Shown in pieces: positions 1-7,389 of a stretch of DNA of 64,000 nucleotides. How positions within the stretch are numbered: the stretch's first letter is position 1; each line of letters begins with the position of its first letter. Where the stretch lies: assembly GCF_018449725.1 (NCBI RefSeq), contig NZ_JAAVVC010000001.1, positions 558,001-622,000 on the forward strand. The letters are read 5' to 3'. This DNA comes from Pseudomonas sp. dw_612 (lineage in GTDB: Bacteria; Pseudomonadota; Gammaproteobacteria; Pseudomonadales; Pseudomonadaceae). The translations under genes were made by a program, and so were the position numbers. The notes beneath the pieces were generated by a model. It ran no database searches. It worked only from the letters and a program-made list of their open reading frames with translations, and was not told the DNA's origin.

Positions 1-354
1 GCTACCCAGGTTGTTGCCGACTGCACCACCCGCGGCACCACCCAGGCCTGCGCCGATGGTCGAACCGGTGGAGCCGCCCAAACTATGGCCGACCACCGAA
101 CCACCCGCCGCTCCGATACCACCACCGACGGCCGCTTCTGTGCGGCTGCCCTTGCGCGCGCCGACCGCGCTGCCTGCCGCGCCACCCACACCTGCGCCGA
201 TCGCTGCGCCGGTGCTGCCGCCCATTTGCTGGCCGACCACATTACCCAGCGCACCACCAAGGCCACCGCCAACCGCTGCGGTGCCATCGCCGGCCGCAAT
301 GGCGCCCTGAGCGACCAAAAGACCAAGAACCAACGTGGACAATGTCAAACGCAT
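1..354 (-). CDS. Glycine-zipper exported protein (3' end outside window)
   Basis: The frame runs off the left edge, so only the first 118 codons are present. It opens with a signal-peptide-like segment (MRLTLSTLVLGLLVAQGAIA), then a Gly/Ala-rich domain with repeated GGxxGxxxG patterns typical of glycine-zipper proteins, which often sit in or span an envelope membrane. The start at 354 has GAGG about 10 bases upstream. It is a close paralogue of the gene at 521-892: the two share signal peptide, zipper order and start context, so they look like a tandem duplication. No enzymatic motif is visible. The function is unknown; an envelope-stress or structural role is only a guess. Confidence 0.75.
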   Translation of the reverse strand, partial: MRLTLSTLVLGLLVAQGAIAAGDGTAAVGGGLGGALGNVVGQQMGGSTGAAIGAGVGGAAGSAVGARKGSRTEAAVGGGIGAAGGSVVGHSLGGSTGSTIGAGLGGAAGGAVGNNLGS

Positions 355-471
355 GATATGAACCTCAATTCCGTATTGGGGGAGCGCAAGTGTCTCAACC
401 TGCTCCCACACTACTCTGCTAGTCGAGAGGGTTGTAAGAGTTTGGAGACCCGCTGAAAAAAAACGTTCAGA

Positions 472-500
472 AACGAAAAAGCCCGGCATTACGCCAGGCT
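472..500 (-). terminator. Rho-independent terminator of the glycine-zipper gene
   Basis: On the minus strand an 8-bp stem (AGCCTGGC / GCCGGGCT, one G-T pair) with loop GTAAT is followed by TTTTTCG, about 20 bases after the stop of the gene at 521-892. Confidence 0.8.
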
Positions 501-520
501 TCTTGGGCTGACCTTCAGGA

Positions 521-892
521 TCAGTGGCGCTTGTGGCCTTTCGACAGGTTGGTACCGACCGCGCCGCCCGCTGCACCGCCCAAACCGGCGCCGATGGTTG
601 CACCGGTCTTGCCGCCCAGGCTGTTGCCGATCACCGAACCGCCCGCAGCGCCGACGCCGCCGCCGATAGCCGCTTTGGTACGGCTGCCCTTCGGAGCGGC
701 AATCGCGCTGCCGGCTGCGCCCGCTACGCCAGCACCAATCGCTGCGCCGGTGCTGCCGCCCATTTTCTGGCCAACGACATTACCCAGCGCGCCACCCAGA
801 CCACCACCGAGCGCGGCAGTGCCTTGACCGGCAGCCATCGCACCTTGAGTAACCAGAAGCCCCAGAACCAGAGCAGGCAGTGTTAAACGCAT
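521..892 (-). CDS. Glycine-zipper exported protein, tandem paralogue
   Basis: A 123-residue protein with signal peptide MRLTLPALVLGLLVTQGAMA and Gly/Ala-rich zipper repeats over roughly residues 27-112, ending in a basic KGHKRH tail. I use the ATG at 892 rather than an upstream start at 967, because GAGG lies about 10 bases upstream and the start matches that of the paralogue at 1-354. The extension to 967 would bury the signal peptide. The two paralogues are nearly identical over the first 60 residues. The product is probably envelope-located. A glycine-zipper assignment is all the sequence supports; the biological role is unknown. Confidence 0.75.
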   Translation of the reverse strand: MRLTLPALVLGLLVTQGAMAAGQGTAALGGGLGGALGNVVGQKMGGSTGAAIGAGVAGAAGSAIAAPKGSRTKAAIGGGVGAAGGSVIGNSLGGKTGATIGAGLGGAAGGAVGTNLSKGHKRH

Positions 893-1031
893 GACGAAAA
901 CCTCAAAAAAGGGGGATACGAAAAGGCGGAGATTGAATGCTTTAGTGAAGGCAAAGTCCAGCCACAAACCGGCTCAACCTCGCTATCGGCGACGGTTGGA
1001 CAGCGTTTATGGAAAAGGTTTTATGACAGAC

Positions 1032-1060
1032 AAAAAAAAGCCCGCTGGGGAGACGGGCTG
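1032..1060 (-). terminator. Terminator of the candidate sRNA
   Basis: Minus-strand stem CAGCCCGTC / AGCGGGCTT-like followed directly by a run of eight T. Confidence 0.7.
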
Positions 1061-1127
1061 GAGTATTGCTTTCTAACGGATGAGCTGAGACTACGTAGGA
1101 CCTTGTGAAAAGTTTGTGAAACAAAAG
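1032..1127 (-). ncRNA. Candidate small RNA with own promoter and terminator
   Basis: No gene precedes the strong minus-strand terminator at 1032-1060 (AGCCCGTC / GCGGGCT-type stem followed by eight T). Upstream on the same strand is a sigma-70-like promoter: TTGACT at 1163-1158 and GATAAG at 1139-1134 with an 18-bp spacer. Together they predict a transcript of about 95 nt starting near 1127. No convincing reading frame with a ribosome site lies inside. It could instead be a readthrough product of the upstream small gene, but that gene has its own terminator at 1173-1200. Confidence 0.4.
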
Positions 1128-1133
1128 CCACAA

Positions 1134-1163
1134 CTTATCTGTGAGGCATTTCCCGGCAGTCAA
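1134..1163 (-). promoter_or_regulatory. Sigma-70-like promoter for the candidate sRNA
   Basis: TTGACT (one mismatch to TTGACA), 18-bp spacer, GATAAG (two mismatches to TATAAT). It overlaps the gap between the terminator at 1173-1200 and the orphan terminator at 1032-1060. Confidence 0.35.
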
Positions 1164-1172
1164 ACGCCAGAA

Positions 1173-1200
1173 ATGAAAAACCCCGCACAATGGCGGGGTC
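1173..1200 (-). terminator. Terminator of the small CxxC gene
   Basis: Minus-strand stem GACCCCGCC-ATTGT-GCGGGGTTTTT, 14 bases after the stop of the gene at 1214-1402. Confidence 0.75.
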
Positions 1201-1213
1201 GCTTTGCTGACGA

Positions 1214-1402
1214 TTACTTCCTGGAAGGTGCTGCAACCTTGGGCAGAAATTTCGACTTCGGCCCGCGAGGCGCCGTCGATTTGATCTTGCCAGTCTTGAC
1301 CTGATCCTCGCCAAAGCCAGCTACATACTCAGTCTGGCCACACTGCACGCAATTGTTGATTGGAAACTCAGCCCCGTCGTCTTCGATATACGGATCAGCC
1401 AT
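1214..1402 (-). CDS. Small acidic/basic hypothetical protein with one CxxC
   Basis: A 62-residue protein beginning MADPYIEDDGAEFPINN, with a single CVQCG knuckle near residue 18 and a basic, Ser/Pro-rich tail (APRGPKSKFLPKVAAPSRK). The start at 1402 is preceded by GAAAGGGGCG, a good ribosome site; a longer frame to 1471 lacks one. A single CxxC could bind metal only as a dimer or with other ligands. It is monocistronic with its own terminator. I do not recognise the family. Confidence 0.6.
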   Translation of the reverse strand: MADPYIEDDGAEFPINNCVQCGQTEYVAGFGEDQVKTGKIKSTAPRGPKSKFLPKVAAPSRK

Positions 1403-1663
1403 TTTTTCGCCCCTTTCAAAACCGGATCGATACCGGCAAGCCCTATTTGCCTGAAAAATATCGACCACCAAGGCTTTTGAGACTAGTCGGTCATTACTGG
1501 ACTTGTGATTCAGATCGCGCTGTGCCCGACGAATGGCCGACGTCGGCGTCCTACAAAATAATCAAAGAAATAAACAGCAACACACCACTTGTCTCACCAC
1601 CCTCAAGATTTCCAGCTACAGGCCGTTGCCCTTGTTCCTACGCAAAAAACTCAGGGAGAGAAC

Positions 1664-2377
1664 ATGGAAATCAAGGGAATGCCGTCACTGATCAACACCA
1701 CGCCCATCACGCTTACACCCGAGCAGATCGCGGCCGGTAAAGCAGGCGGAGACAAAATAAAGGACATGATCGACTCCGGCGCGATCGACATGAAAAATCC
1801 TACAGGCCTGACGCTGACCCCGGGTGTCATCTATCACCCAAGCAATCCGTCGCCGACCCAGCCCACTGAACCGGGACCTCCCCTGGTAGCTGTCATAACC
1901 TATATCGGCCGCACCGAGCCCACCAAAGACTTTCCGGCCGCGCGTGACCGCTTGATGGCAGCCCATGAAAACCTCAAGACGACGTACATGCAGTTTCTGG
2001 ACGATCTGAAAAACATCGACCCGGCACTTGAGGAAAAGGACTTCGGCTTTACCGTCGATCCGCAAGGCCAGCTCAAGGCCACGTCCCCTTCCGGCTCGAT
2101 CAGCGCCGAAGACCTTGCCCGTCTTTCCGACGTCATGAATCAGTCCGGCGCGTTGAAAGACGCCGCCAACGAATACGCTAAAAGTTCGTTCGACTTTGTG
2201 AAGGAAGACAGGGAATATCTGGGCACGGGCGGCTTCGTTCTGAACAAGGACAACTTCGAAAAAACCATCGATCTCGGCCAATTGTTCACGTATCAAAAGT
2301 CGGGAACGATGAACATGAGCAACTATTTTTTCAATCAGGTCTACACCAAGGGCGAACGCGCCCCGCATACGGTCTGA
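1664..2377 (+). CDS. Hypothetical protein, unrecognised
   Basis: A 237-residue soluble protein with no signal peptide or membrane segment. I start at 1664, where AGGGAGAGAAC precedes the ATG; the frame is open further upstream but without a ribosome site. The N-terminal 70 residues are Pro/Thr-rich with an LTPEQIAAGKAGGDKIKDMI helix. A central helical part (roughly 90-120) is followed by a Gly/Ser-rich turn and more helix, and the C-terminus is aromatic (NYFFNQVY). This mixture resembles small secreted or effector-like Pseudomonas proteins, but no motif allows assignment. It stands alone between convergent genes. Confidence 0.6.
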   Translation: MEIKGMPSLINTTPITLTPEQIAAGKAGGDKIKDMIDSGAIDMKNPTGLTLTPGVIYHPSNPSPTQPTEPGPPLVAVITYIGRTEPTKDFPAARDRLMAAHENLKTTYMQFLDDLKNIDPALEEKDFGFTVDPQGQLKATSPSGSISAEDLARLSDVMNQSGALKDAANEYAKSSFDFVKEDREYLGTGGFVLNKDNFEKTIDLGQLFTYQKSGTMNMSNYFFNQVYTKGERAPHTV

Positions 2378-2418
2378 TCAGCCTGACAACGCCCGTGCGC
2401 TGACCGCCTCGGGCCTTG

Positions 2419-2739
2419 TTATCTCAACTTGACCGCCGTCCCGGTCACAAACACCACCACCATTCCACCCTTGCCCGCCGGCATGCTGATCTCGAAATCG
2501 AGCCCCACTACCGCATCTGCCTGCAACGCCCGCGCCCGCTCCTTGATCTCGTCCGTCGCCTGAATCCGCGCCTCTTTCAACGCCCGCTCCAGCGTCTGCG
2601 AACGCCCACCAAAAAAATCCCGCATCCCGGCGAACATATCGCGGATCACGTTAACGCCCTGCACCGACTCGGCGCTGACGATGTCCAGGTAGGCGGTGAT
2701 TTGGCGGCCTTCGATGGCGTGGGTTGTGGTGGTGATCAT
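2419..2739 (-). CDS. YbjQ/UPF0145 family protein
   Basis: A 106-residue protein matching the YbjQ (DUF74, heavy-metal-binding-like) family: an N-terminal TTTHAIEGRQITAYLDIVSAE strand pair, the GVNVIRDMFAGMRDFFGGRS motif near residues 28-47, and a C-terminal AVVGLDFEIS strand followed by VVVFVTGTAVKL. Length is normal for the family. Proteins of this family form pentameric rings; the biochemical role is not settled. A 27-base gap separates it from the serine hydrolase stop at 2767 on the same strand, so the two may be cotranscribed. Confidence 0.85.
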   Translation of the reverse strand: MITTTTHAIEGRQITAYLDIVSAESVQGVNVIRDMFAGMRDFFGGRSQTLERALKEARIQATDEIKERARALQADAVVGLDFEISMPAGKGGMVVVFVTGTAVKLR

Positions 2740-2766
2740 GGGGTTTCCTTCTTCATGGAGAGTGAC

Positions 2767-4074
2767 TCAAGGCAACGTTGATAAATGCTCAGCCAACGCC
2801 TCAAACGCCGGCAAGGTTACCGGATCATTCGCCGAATTACTGGCCACCGGGTGCGAGGCATAACGCACGATCACCATCTCGGCCTTCGGATCGACATAGA
2901 TTCGCTGTCCATGCACCCCACGCGCCATAAACGCCCCGCCCTGCTTGTTCGTCACCCACCACATCGACCGGTAGCTCCAGCCTTTCAATAGCTCATAACC
3001 TGCTTTGGCGAAGGCCTGTTTGTCACCGCCACGACGGATATCGTCCACCACCGCTTTCGGTACAATCTGCTGGCCATTAAACACGCCATCATTGCGCAGC
3101 ATCTCGCCAAACCGCGCCAGGTCCCGCAGACCTGTGTTCAATCCGCCGCCAGCAAACGGCGTACCGATGGAATCCACCGTGAAATAGGCGTCCTGCTCGG
3201 CACCCAATCGACTCCAGATCCGTTCCGACAACAACTGCGCAACGTTGCGACCGCTGGCCCGGGCGATGATCCAGCCCAGCACATCGGTGTTGACGGTTTT
3301 GTAACTAAACGCGCTGCCGTGCTCACCTTGCAGTTGAACCGTCTGCAAGAACTCGTAGTAACTTCGCGGGCCTGTGTAGTCCTTTGGCTTGGGCAGCGGA
3401 CTTCCGGCTTTGGCATGAGCCCAGACCTCGGCGTTCGGGTCGGCATAGTCTTCGCTGTATTTAAGGCCGGTGGTCATGTCGAGCACTTGACGCACCGTGG
3501 CACTGCCAAATGCCGAACTCGCCAACTCAGGGACGTAATCGACGACGTGCTTGTTCGCGTCGATGCGTCCTTCCGCCACCAACATCGCCCCCAGCGTACC
3601 GACCACCGACTTGGTCACCGACATCGCCGCGTGCTGGCCTTCCGGCGTCAGCACACCGAAGTAACGTTCGTAGACGATCTTGCCTTTGTGCACCACCACG
3701 ATGCCGTCGGTGTACGTGGCGGTGAGGGATTGATCCCAGGTCATCGGGGTCTTCGCATCGAGCGGGGTGAAGCTGATGGCGTCGATGTCTTTGCGCAGTG
3801 CCGATTTCAAAGGAACGGACGCGCCCAGCCCGCGTGAAACGTTGGTCGTTGGCATCAACTGGCGGAAGTTCGAAACGCTCCAGCGCATCGCCGGGAACTG
3901 GAAGTAGCTGCCGTCTTCGAAGCGCACCGTTCGGTCGGCCGGTGGTGGCGAGCCAACCATCCAGCCGAGTTTTGCGGGGTCGCTGGCGGTGGCGGCTGGG
4001 AAAGTTTTAGTGTCGGCTGCGTTGGCGAGTGAAGACATGAAGCACATCAGCAGCGCCATTCGGTGGATAGCCAT
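2767..4074 (-). CDS. Exported serine hydrolase, beta-lactamase/PBP-C fold
   Basis: A 435-residue protein with a signal peptide (cleavage predicted after SSLANA) and a class C beta-lactamase-type domain. The SxxK nucleophile motif is S152-V-T-K155, and a Y258-K-T-V-N262 stretch fits the Tyr/Asn motif. The family includes esterases, D-aminopeptidases and 6-aminohexanoate-dimer hydrolases rather than true beta-lactamases. The acidic LDMTTGLKYSEDYADPNAE segment near residues 198-216 is typical of that group. It is predicted to be periplasmic. The substrate cannot be read from sequence; nothing nearby suggests antibiotic resistance. Confidence 0.8.
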   Translation of the reverse strand: MAIHRMALLMCFMSSLANAADTKTFPAATASDPAKLGWMVGSPPPADRTVRFEDGSYFQFPAMRWSVSNFRQLMPTTNVSRGLGASVPLKSALRKDIDAISFTPLDAKTPMTWDQSLTATYTDGIVVVHKGKIVYERYFGVLTPEGQHAAMSVTKSVVGTLGAMLVAEGRIDANKHVVDYVPELASSAFGSATVRQVLDMTTGLKYSEDYADPNAEVWAHAKAGSPLPKPKDYTGPRSYYEFLQTVQLQGEHGSAFSYKTVNTDVLGWIIARASGRNVAQLLSERIWSRLGAEQDAYFTVDSIGTPFAGGGLNTGLRDLARFGEMLRNDGVFNGQQIVPKAVVDDIRRGGDKQAFAKAGYELLKGWSYRSMWWVTNKQGGAFMARGVHGQRIYVDPKAEMVIVRYASHPVASNSANDPVTLPAFEALAEHLSTLP

Positions 4075-4218
4075 TAGTCGATTCCATTCGAGGGGTCCGA
4101 CAGTCTATAACGGGCGAGAGGGATTCAGGCTCGTGATCTAACTGTTTTCACCGGCCCTGCTACAGTCACCGCCATGACTGTAAATAGAAAAAGTACAGCC
4201 ACACAGGGAGGAAAGACT

Positions 4219-4986
4219 ATGCCATGGAACCTCGTACAACCCGGTACGCTAAGGGCGTTAACAAACCAGACCCTACTCGCGCTGACGCACGGAGATGCGC
4301 CCATCCCGCGGTTCTTCATGACCGGTGACGGGCATGCGATTCCTCCTTTTGCCTGGACCGAGGCATGCAGCGACCTCACCGTGTATTTCCAGACTCTGAT
4401 TGCGGCAGATCGTTTGTGCCTGCATGTAGAGGAACAACAATCAGCCATCACTCATGACTCTGTGCCTGAGCGACTACAGGGACTGGTTGACCGGCAGCGA
4501 GTATTCGGTTGGGAGTTATCAGTGTTTGATGCACTTGGGCCTGCGCTGGAGATATGCAATGAACTGGCCGCGAACGGGAACTACCAGTCCATACCACCGA
4601 TTTATGAGCAAGTGGTAGAGCTCGACCGCACCATCGTTAGAGCACATGCCCTTTTATGGGAGCTGGCGAATCCCCCCGCACTTTTTTCCGGGCGGAATAT
4701 ATCGTGGAGTTACCGCGAATATTGCAAGCGCCGGCTGAACGGCGCGGTGCGCAACCCGGCAATCGAGGCTCTGTATGGTGCCATGGTGTTCAACTACCGC
4801 AAGGCGATCATGCAAGTACGCATCAGTGGTAATCCGTTCATCGGTCGCAAGATTCAAGCTTCCATCGACCGATTCCCCCACAGTACGCACTTAATAACCT
4901 GTGGTGACGGACACATTCTGGAAAATCCGCTGCAGAACTACGTGCGCATACCGGACAACACTGTCGGTGTCGTGGATGCCTACTGA
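4219..4986 (+). CDS. Hypothetical protein beside tRNA-Ser, unrecognised
   Basis: A 255-residue soluble protein. The start at 4219 follows GGGAGGAAAGACT, clearly better than an in-frame ATG at 4174. No transmembrane segment is seen. The body is largely helical, with a conserved-looking C-terminal THLITCGDGHILENPLQNY stretch (near residues 220-238) containing a possible metal- or substrate-binding Cys-Gly-Asp-Gly-His. I do not recognise the family. Codon use includes AGA, ATA and TTA, rarer than in neighbours, and the gene lies on the 3' side of a tRNA-Ser gene, so recent acquisition is possible. No integrase or duplicated tRNA end is visible. Confidence 0.6.
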   Translation: MPWNLVQPGTLRALTNQTLLALTHGDAPIPRFFMTGDGHAIPPFAWTEACSDLTVYFQTLIAADRLCLHVEEQQSAITHDSVPERLQGLVDRQRVFGWELSVFDALGPALEICNELAANGNYQSIPPIYEQVVELDRTIVRAHALLWELANPPALFSGRNISWSYREYCKRRLNGAVRNPAIEALYGAMVFNYRKAIMQVRISGNPFIGRKIQASIDRFPHSTHLITCGDGHILENPLQNYVRIPDNTVGVVDAY

Positions 4987-5050
4987 ACATGAAGTTGGGC
5001 GACGCGCACGTAGCAGTGCCCTATCCAAATCCGGCAGTCAGAAACCACAA

Positions 5051-5080
5051 AACCCCTGATTTCTCTCGAAATCAGGGGTT
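5051..5080 (-). terminator. Terminator downstream of tRNA-Ser
   Basis: A perfect 13-bp stem (AACCCCTGATTTC / GAAATCAGGGGTT) around a 4-base loop, 16 bases past the tRNA 3' end on the minus strand. It is symmetric enough to serve the convergent gene at 4219-4986 too. Confidence 0.75.
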
Positions 5081-5096
5081 CTGGTTACATCGAATT

Positions 5097-5186
5097 TGGC
5101 GGTGAAGGAGAGATTCGAACTCTCGATACAATTTCTTGTATACACACTTTCCAGGCGTGCTCCTTAAGCCACTCGGACACTTCACC
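5097..5186 (-). tRNA. tRNA-Ser (anticodon GGA)
   Basis: A 90-nt class II tRNA on the minus strand. The acceptor stem GGTGAAG pairs with CTTCACC and is followed by discriminator G and an encoded CCA. The anticodon loop reads CTGGAAA, giving GGA (reads UCC/UCU). A long variable arm follows (roughly TACAAGAAATTGTA), then a T-arm with GTTCGAATC. The extended variable arm is characteristic of tRNA-Ser. Confidence 0.95.
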
Positions 5187-5494
5187 GTATCTCTTCAAAC
5201 AAGTTCTGTCTGTCGAGGCGCGCTAATGTAGTCGAAAGCTTTTCCGATGGCAAATATTTTTTTCAGAATTTTCATGCGCTTAGCGATTCAGGCGCAGCGG
5301 CGGGTTCGGGGCCATGGCAAACCGGCCAATCTCCGGCTTCGTCCCCTCTTCTATATAGAGGGGAATGCACGGCCGGTACGGCCGGCTACGCTTGCCGGAC
5401 CGGGAAAGCATGACCGGCGGGTCAGTCACGGCGCTTTACCTGGCCTGCAGCGGTGGGTAACGTCTGCCTCAACTTTCATACAAGGAATAGCGTC
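5187..5494 (+). other. Intergenic region, tRNA-Ser to crotonase gene
   Basis: No gene is seen. It holds a hairpin at 5343-5363 (CCCCTCT / AGAGGGG around a 7-base loop) and a GGCCGGTACGGCC palindrome just after it. The hairpin has no T run and so is not a clear terminator. The tRNA promoter must read leftward from this region. Confidence 0.5.
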
Positions 5495-6184
5495 ATGAGT
5501 GAGTTGATTTCCTACCACCTCGAAGACGGTATCGCGACGCTGACGTTGAGCAATGGCAAGGTCAACGCCATTTCCCCGGATGTGATTGCGGCGTTTAATG
5601 CTGCGCTGGATCAGGCGGTGACTGATCGTGCGGTGGTGATCATTACCGGTACGCCTGGGATTCTGTCCGGAGGTTACGATTTGAAGGTGATGACGGCCGG
5701 TCCTAAGGAAGCGGTGGCGCTGGTAACGGCCGGCTCGACGCTCGCTCGTCGCCTGTTGTCGCACCCGTTCCCGGTGATCGTGGCGTGTCCTGGGCATGCG
5801 GTGGCCAAGGGTGCTTTCCTGTTGTTGTCGGCGGATTACCGCATTGGTGTCGACGGCCCGTTCAGCATTGGCCTGAACGAAGTGCAGATCGGCATGACCA
5901 TGCACCACGCCGGGATTGAGCTGGCCCGTGATCGCCTGAGCAACTCGGCGTTACATCGTTCGGTGATCAACGGTGAGATGTTTAATCCGCAAAGCGCGAT
6001 CGCGGCTGGCTTCCTCGATGTAGTGGTGTCGGCCGAGGAGCTGCAAGGTGCCGCGCTGGCGGCGGCGCGTCAGTTGAAGAAGATCAACATGACCGCCCAC
6101 AAGGCCACCAAGCTGAAAGTGCGCAAGGCGCTGCTGGATACGCTGGACAACGCGATCATCCAGGATCAGGAACATTTGGGTTAA
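5495..6184 (+). CDS. Crotonase/enoyl-CoA hydratase family protein
   Basis: A 229-residue single-domain crotonase. The CoA-binding/oxyanion region includes GGYDLKVM (near 64-71) and the ACPGHAVAKGAFLLLSADYRIG segment, with FSIGLNEVQIGMTM following. The usual catalytic Glu pair of enoyl-CoA hydratases is not clearly kept in both positions (AKGAFLLLSADYR instead of GGGCELA), so the reaction may be something other than hydration, such as hydrolysis or isomerisation. The start at 5495 follows AAGGAATAGCGTC. It is a single gene with its own terminator; the substrate is unknown. Confidence 0.85.
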   Translation: MSELISYHLEDGIATLTLSNGKVNAISPDVIAAFNAALDQAVTDRAVVIITGTPGILSGGYDLKVMTAGPKEAVALVTAGSTLARRLLSHPFPVIVACPGHAVAKGAFLLLSADYRIGVDGPFSIGLNEVQIGMTMHHAGIELARDRLSNSALHRSVINGEMFNPQSAIAAGFLDVVVSAEELQGAALAAARQLKKINMTAHKATKLKVRKALLDTLDNAIIQDQEHLG

Positions 6185-6205
6185 GCCCAAGCCTGCTTCA
6201 ACGAA

Positions 6206-6232
6206 AGCCCGACCGTCGTGTCGGGCTTTTTC
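6206..6232 (+). terminator. Terminator of the crotonase gene
   Basis: AGCCCGAC / GTCGGGCT stem followed by TTTTTCG, 20 bases after the stop. Confidence 0.85.
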
Positions 6233-6397
6233 GTACGTGCGCCGTTGAAAAGCGTGCAAACGCTCTAGGCCGCGTCTGACCCACAAGTCGGAAACATGCG
6301 CTTAAACATCGCCTATCTCCGACCTCTATAGCGGCAATTGCCGAAAACAGTGCACATCCGTACACTGCGCCACCTTTTGTCCCGGTGGGGCCTGTAA

Positions 6398-7120
6398 ATG
6401 CTGTTTGTGTTTCGTATGTTACTGATGGGCCTGCACTTTATCCTGGCCGGTGTGTTGGGGGTGATCCTGGGCCTGTGCCGACCATTCAACCCGGACAACA
6501 GCCGTTTATGCGCGCGCCTGTATGCGTGGCCGGCGATGTGTATTTTGCGTTTGCGGGTGAAGGCTGACGTCGGTCCACTGATGGACAAACCCGACAGTTG
6601 CGTGATCATCGCCAACCACCAGTCCAACTACGATTTGTTTGTGTTCGGCAACGTGGTGCCCCGCCGCACCGTGTGCATCGGCAAGAAGAGCCTGAAGTGG
6701 GTGCCGCTGTTCGGCCAGTTGTTTTGGCTGGCGGGCAATGTACTGATCGACCGGGGTAACGCGCACAAGGCGCGCCAGTCGATGCTCACCACCACTCACA
6801 CCTTGCAGCATGAAGACACGTCGATCTGGGTGTTCCCGGAAGGCACGCGCAACCTTGGCGAAGACCTGTTGCCGTTCAAGAAAGGCGCGTTCCAAATGGC
6901 GATTGCCGCCGGGGTGCCGATCGTCCCGGTGTGTGTCAGCAGTTACGTCAAACACATGCGATTGAACCGCTGGCGCAGTGGGAAAATTCTGATCCGTTCG
7001 CTGCCAGCGATTCCTACCGCCGGGTTGAGCATGGACGACATGCCGCTGCTGATCGCCCAATGCCGCGAGCAGATGCGCGAGTGCATTGCCGCGATGGATC
7101 GGCAACTGCAAACCGCCTGA
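6398..7120 (+). CDS. 1-acylglycerol-3-phosphate O-acyltransferase (PlsC family)
   Basis: A 240-residue membrane-bound acyltransferase that would transfer a fatty acyl group to lysophosphatidate (or a related lysolipid) at the inner membrane. An N-terminal hydrophobic anchor (about residues 5-27) precedes NH74-QSNY-D79, the HX4D catalytic motif. The FPEGTR substrate-binding motif is at 146-151 and the VPIVPV segment follows. Length is normal. The start at 6398 has only a weak GGTGGGG upstream. It is a single gene; Pseudomonas usually carries several plsC-like genes, so this need not be the essential one. Confidence 0.88.
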   Translation: MLFVFRMLLMGLHFILAGVLGVILGLCRPFNPDNSRLCARLYAWPAMCILRLRVKADVGPLMDKPDSCVIIANHQSNYDLFVFGNVVPRRTVCIGKKSLKWVPLFGQLFWLAGNVLIDRGNAHKARQSMLTTTHTLQHEDTSIWVFPEGTRNLGEDLLPFKKGAFQMAIAAGVPIVPVCVSSYVKHMRLNRWRSGKILIRSLPAIPTAGLSMDDMPLLIAQCREQMRECIAAMDRQLQTA

Positions 7121-7130
7121 AAACAAACCC

Positions 7131-7270
7131 TGTAGCAGTTGCCGAGCCTGCGAGGCTGCGTTCGGCTGCGAAGCAGTCGTAAAATCAGCCAGCGCGGTGT
7201 TTCAGAAACACCGTGTGCTCAGGTTTGACGACTGCTTCGCAGCCGAACGCAGGCTTCGCCAGCTGCTACA
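7131..7270. repeat. Inverted-repeat element, family 3 (GCAGTCGT type)
   Basis: A 140-bp imperfect palindrome. The left arm TGTAGCAG...CTGCGTTCGGCTGCGAAGC AGTCGT is matched by the right arm ACGACTGCTTCGCAGCCGAACGCAG...GCTGCTACA. The loop holds a second small hairpin (TGTTTC AG GAAACA-like). A related element lies inside 34663-34911. Confidence 0.8.
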
Positions 7271-7389
7271 GCACTTCCTTGAGCGGGTTTTCTTTTACCC
7301 CTGAACTCCGCAGATTTCACTGAATCTCTACAAGCAGCAGGCTAAGCTGGGCATTGCCTTACCACTGCCAAGTAAGAAGTGAACCACCC

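Noticed and set aside
4075..5200. Genomic island with att site at tRNA-Ser
   Set aside because: No second copy of the tRNA 3' end was found in the flank, and no integrase gene.
5343..5363. Terminator before the crotonase gene
   Set aside because: The hairpin has no T run on either strand.
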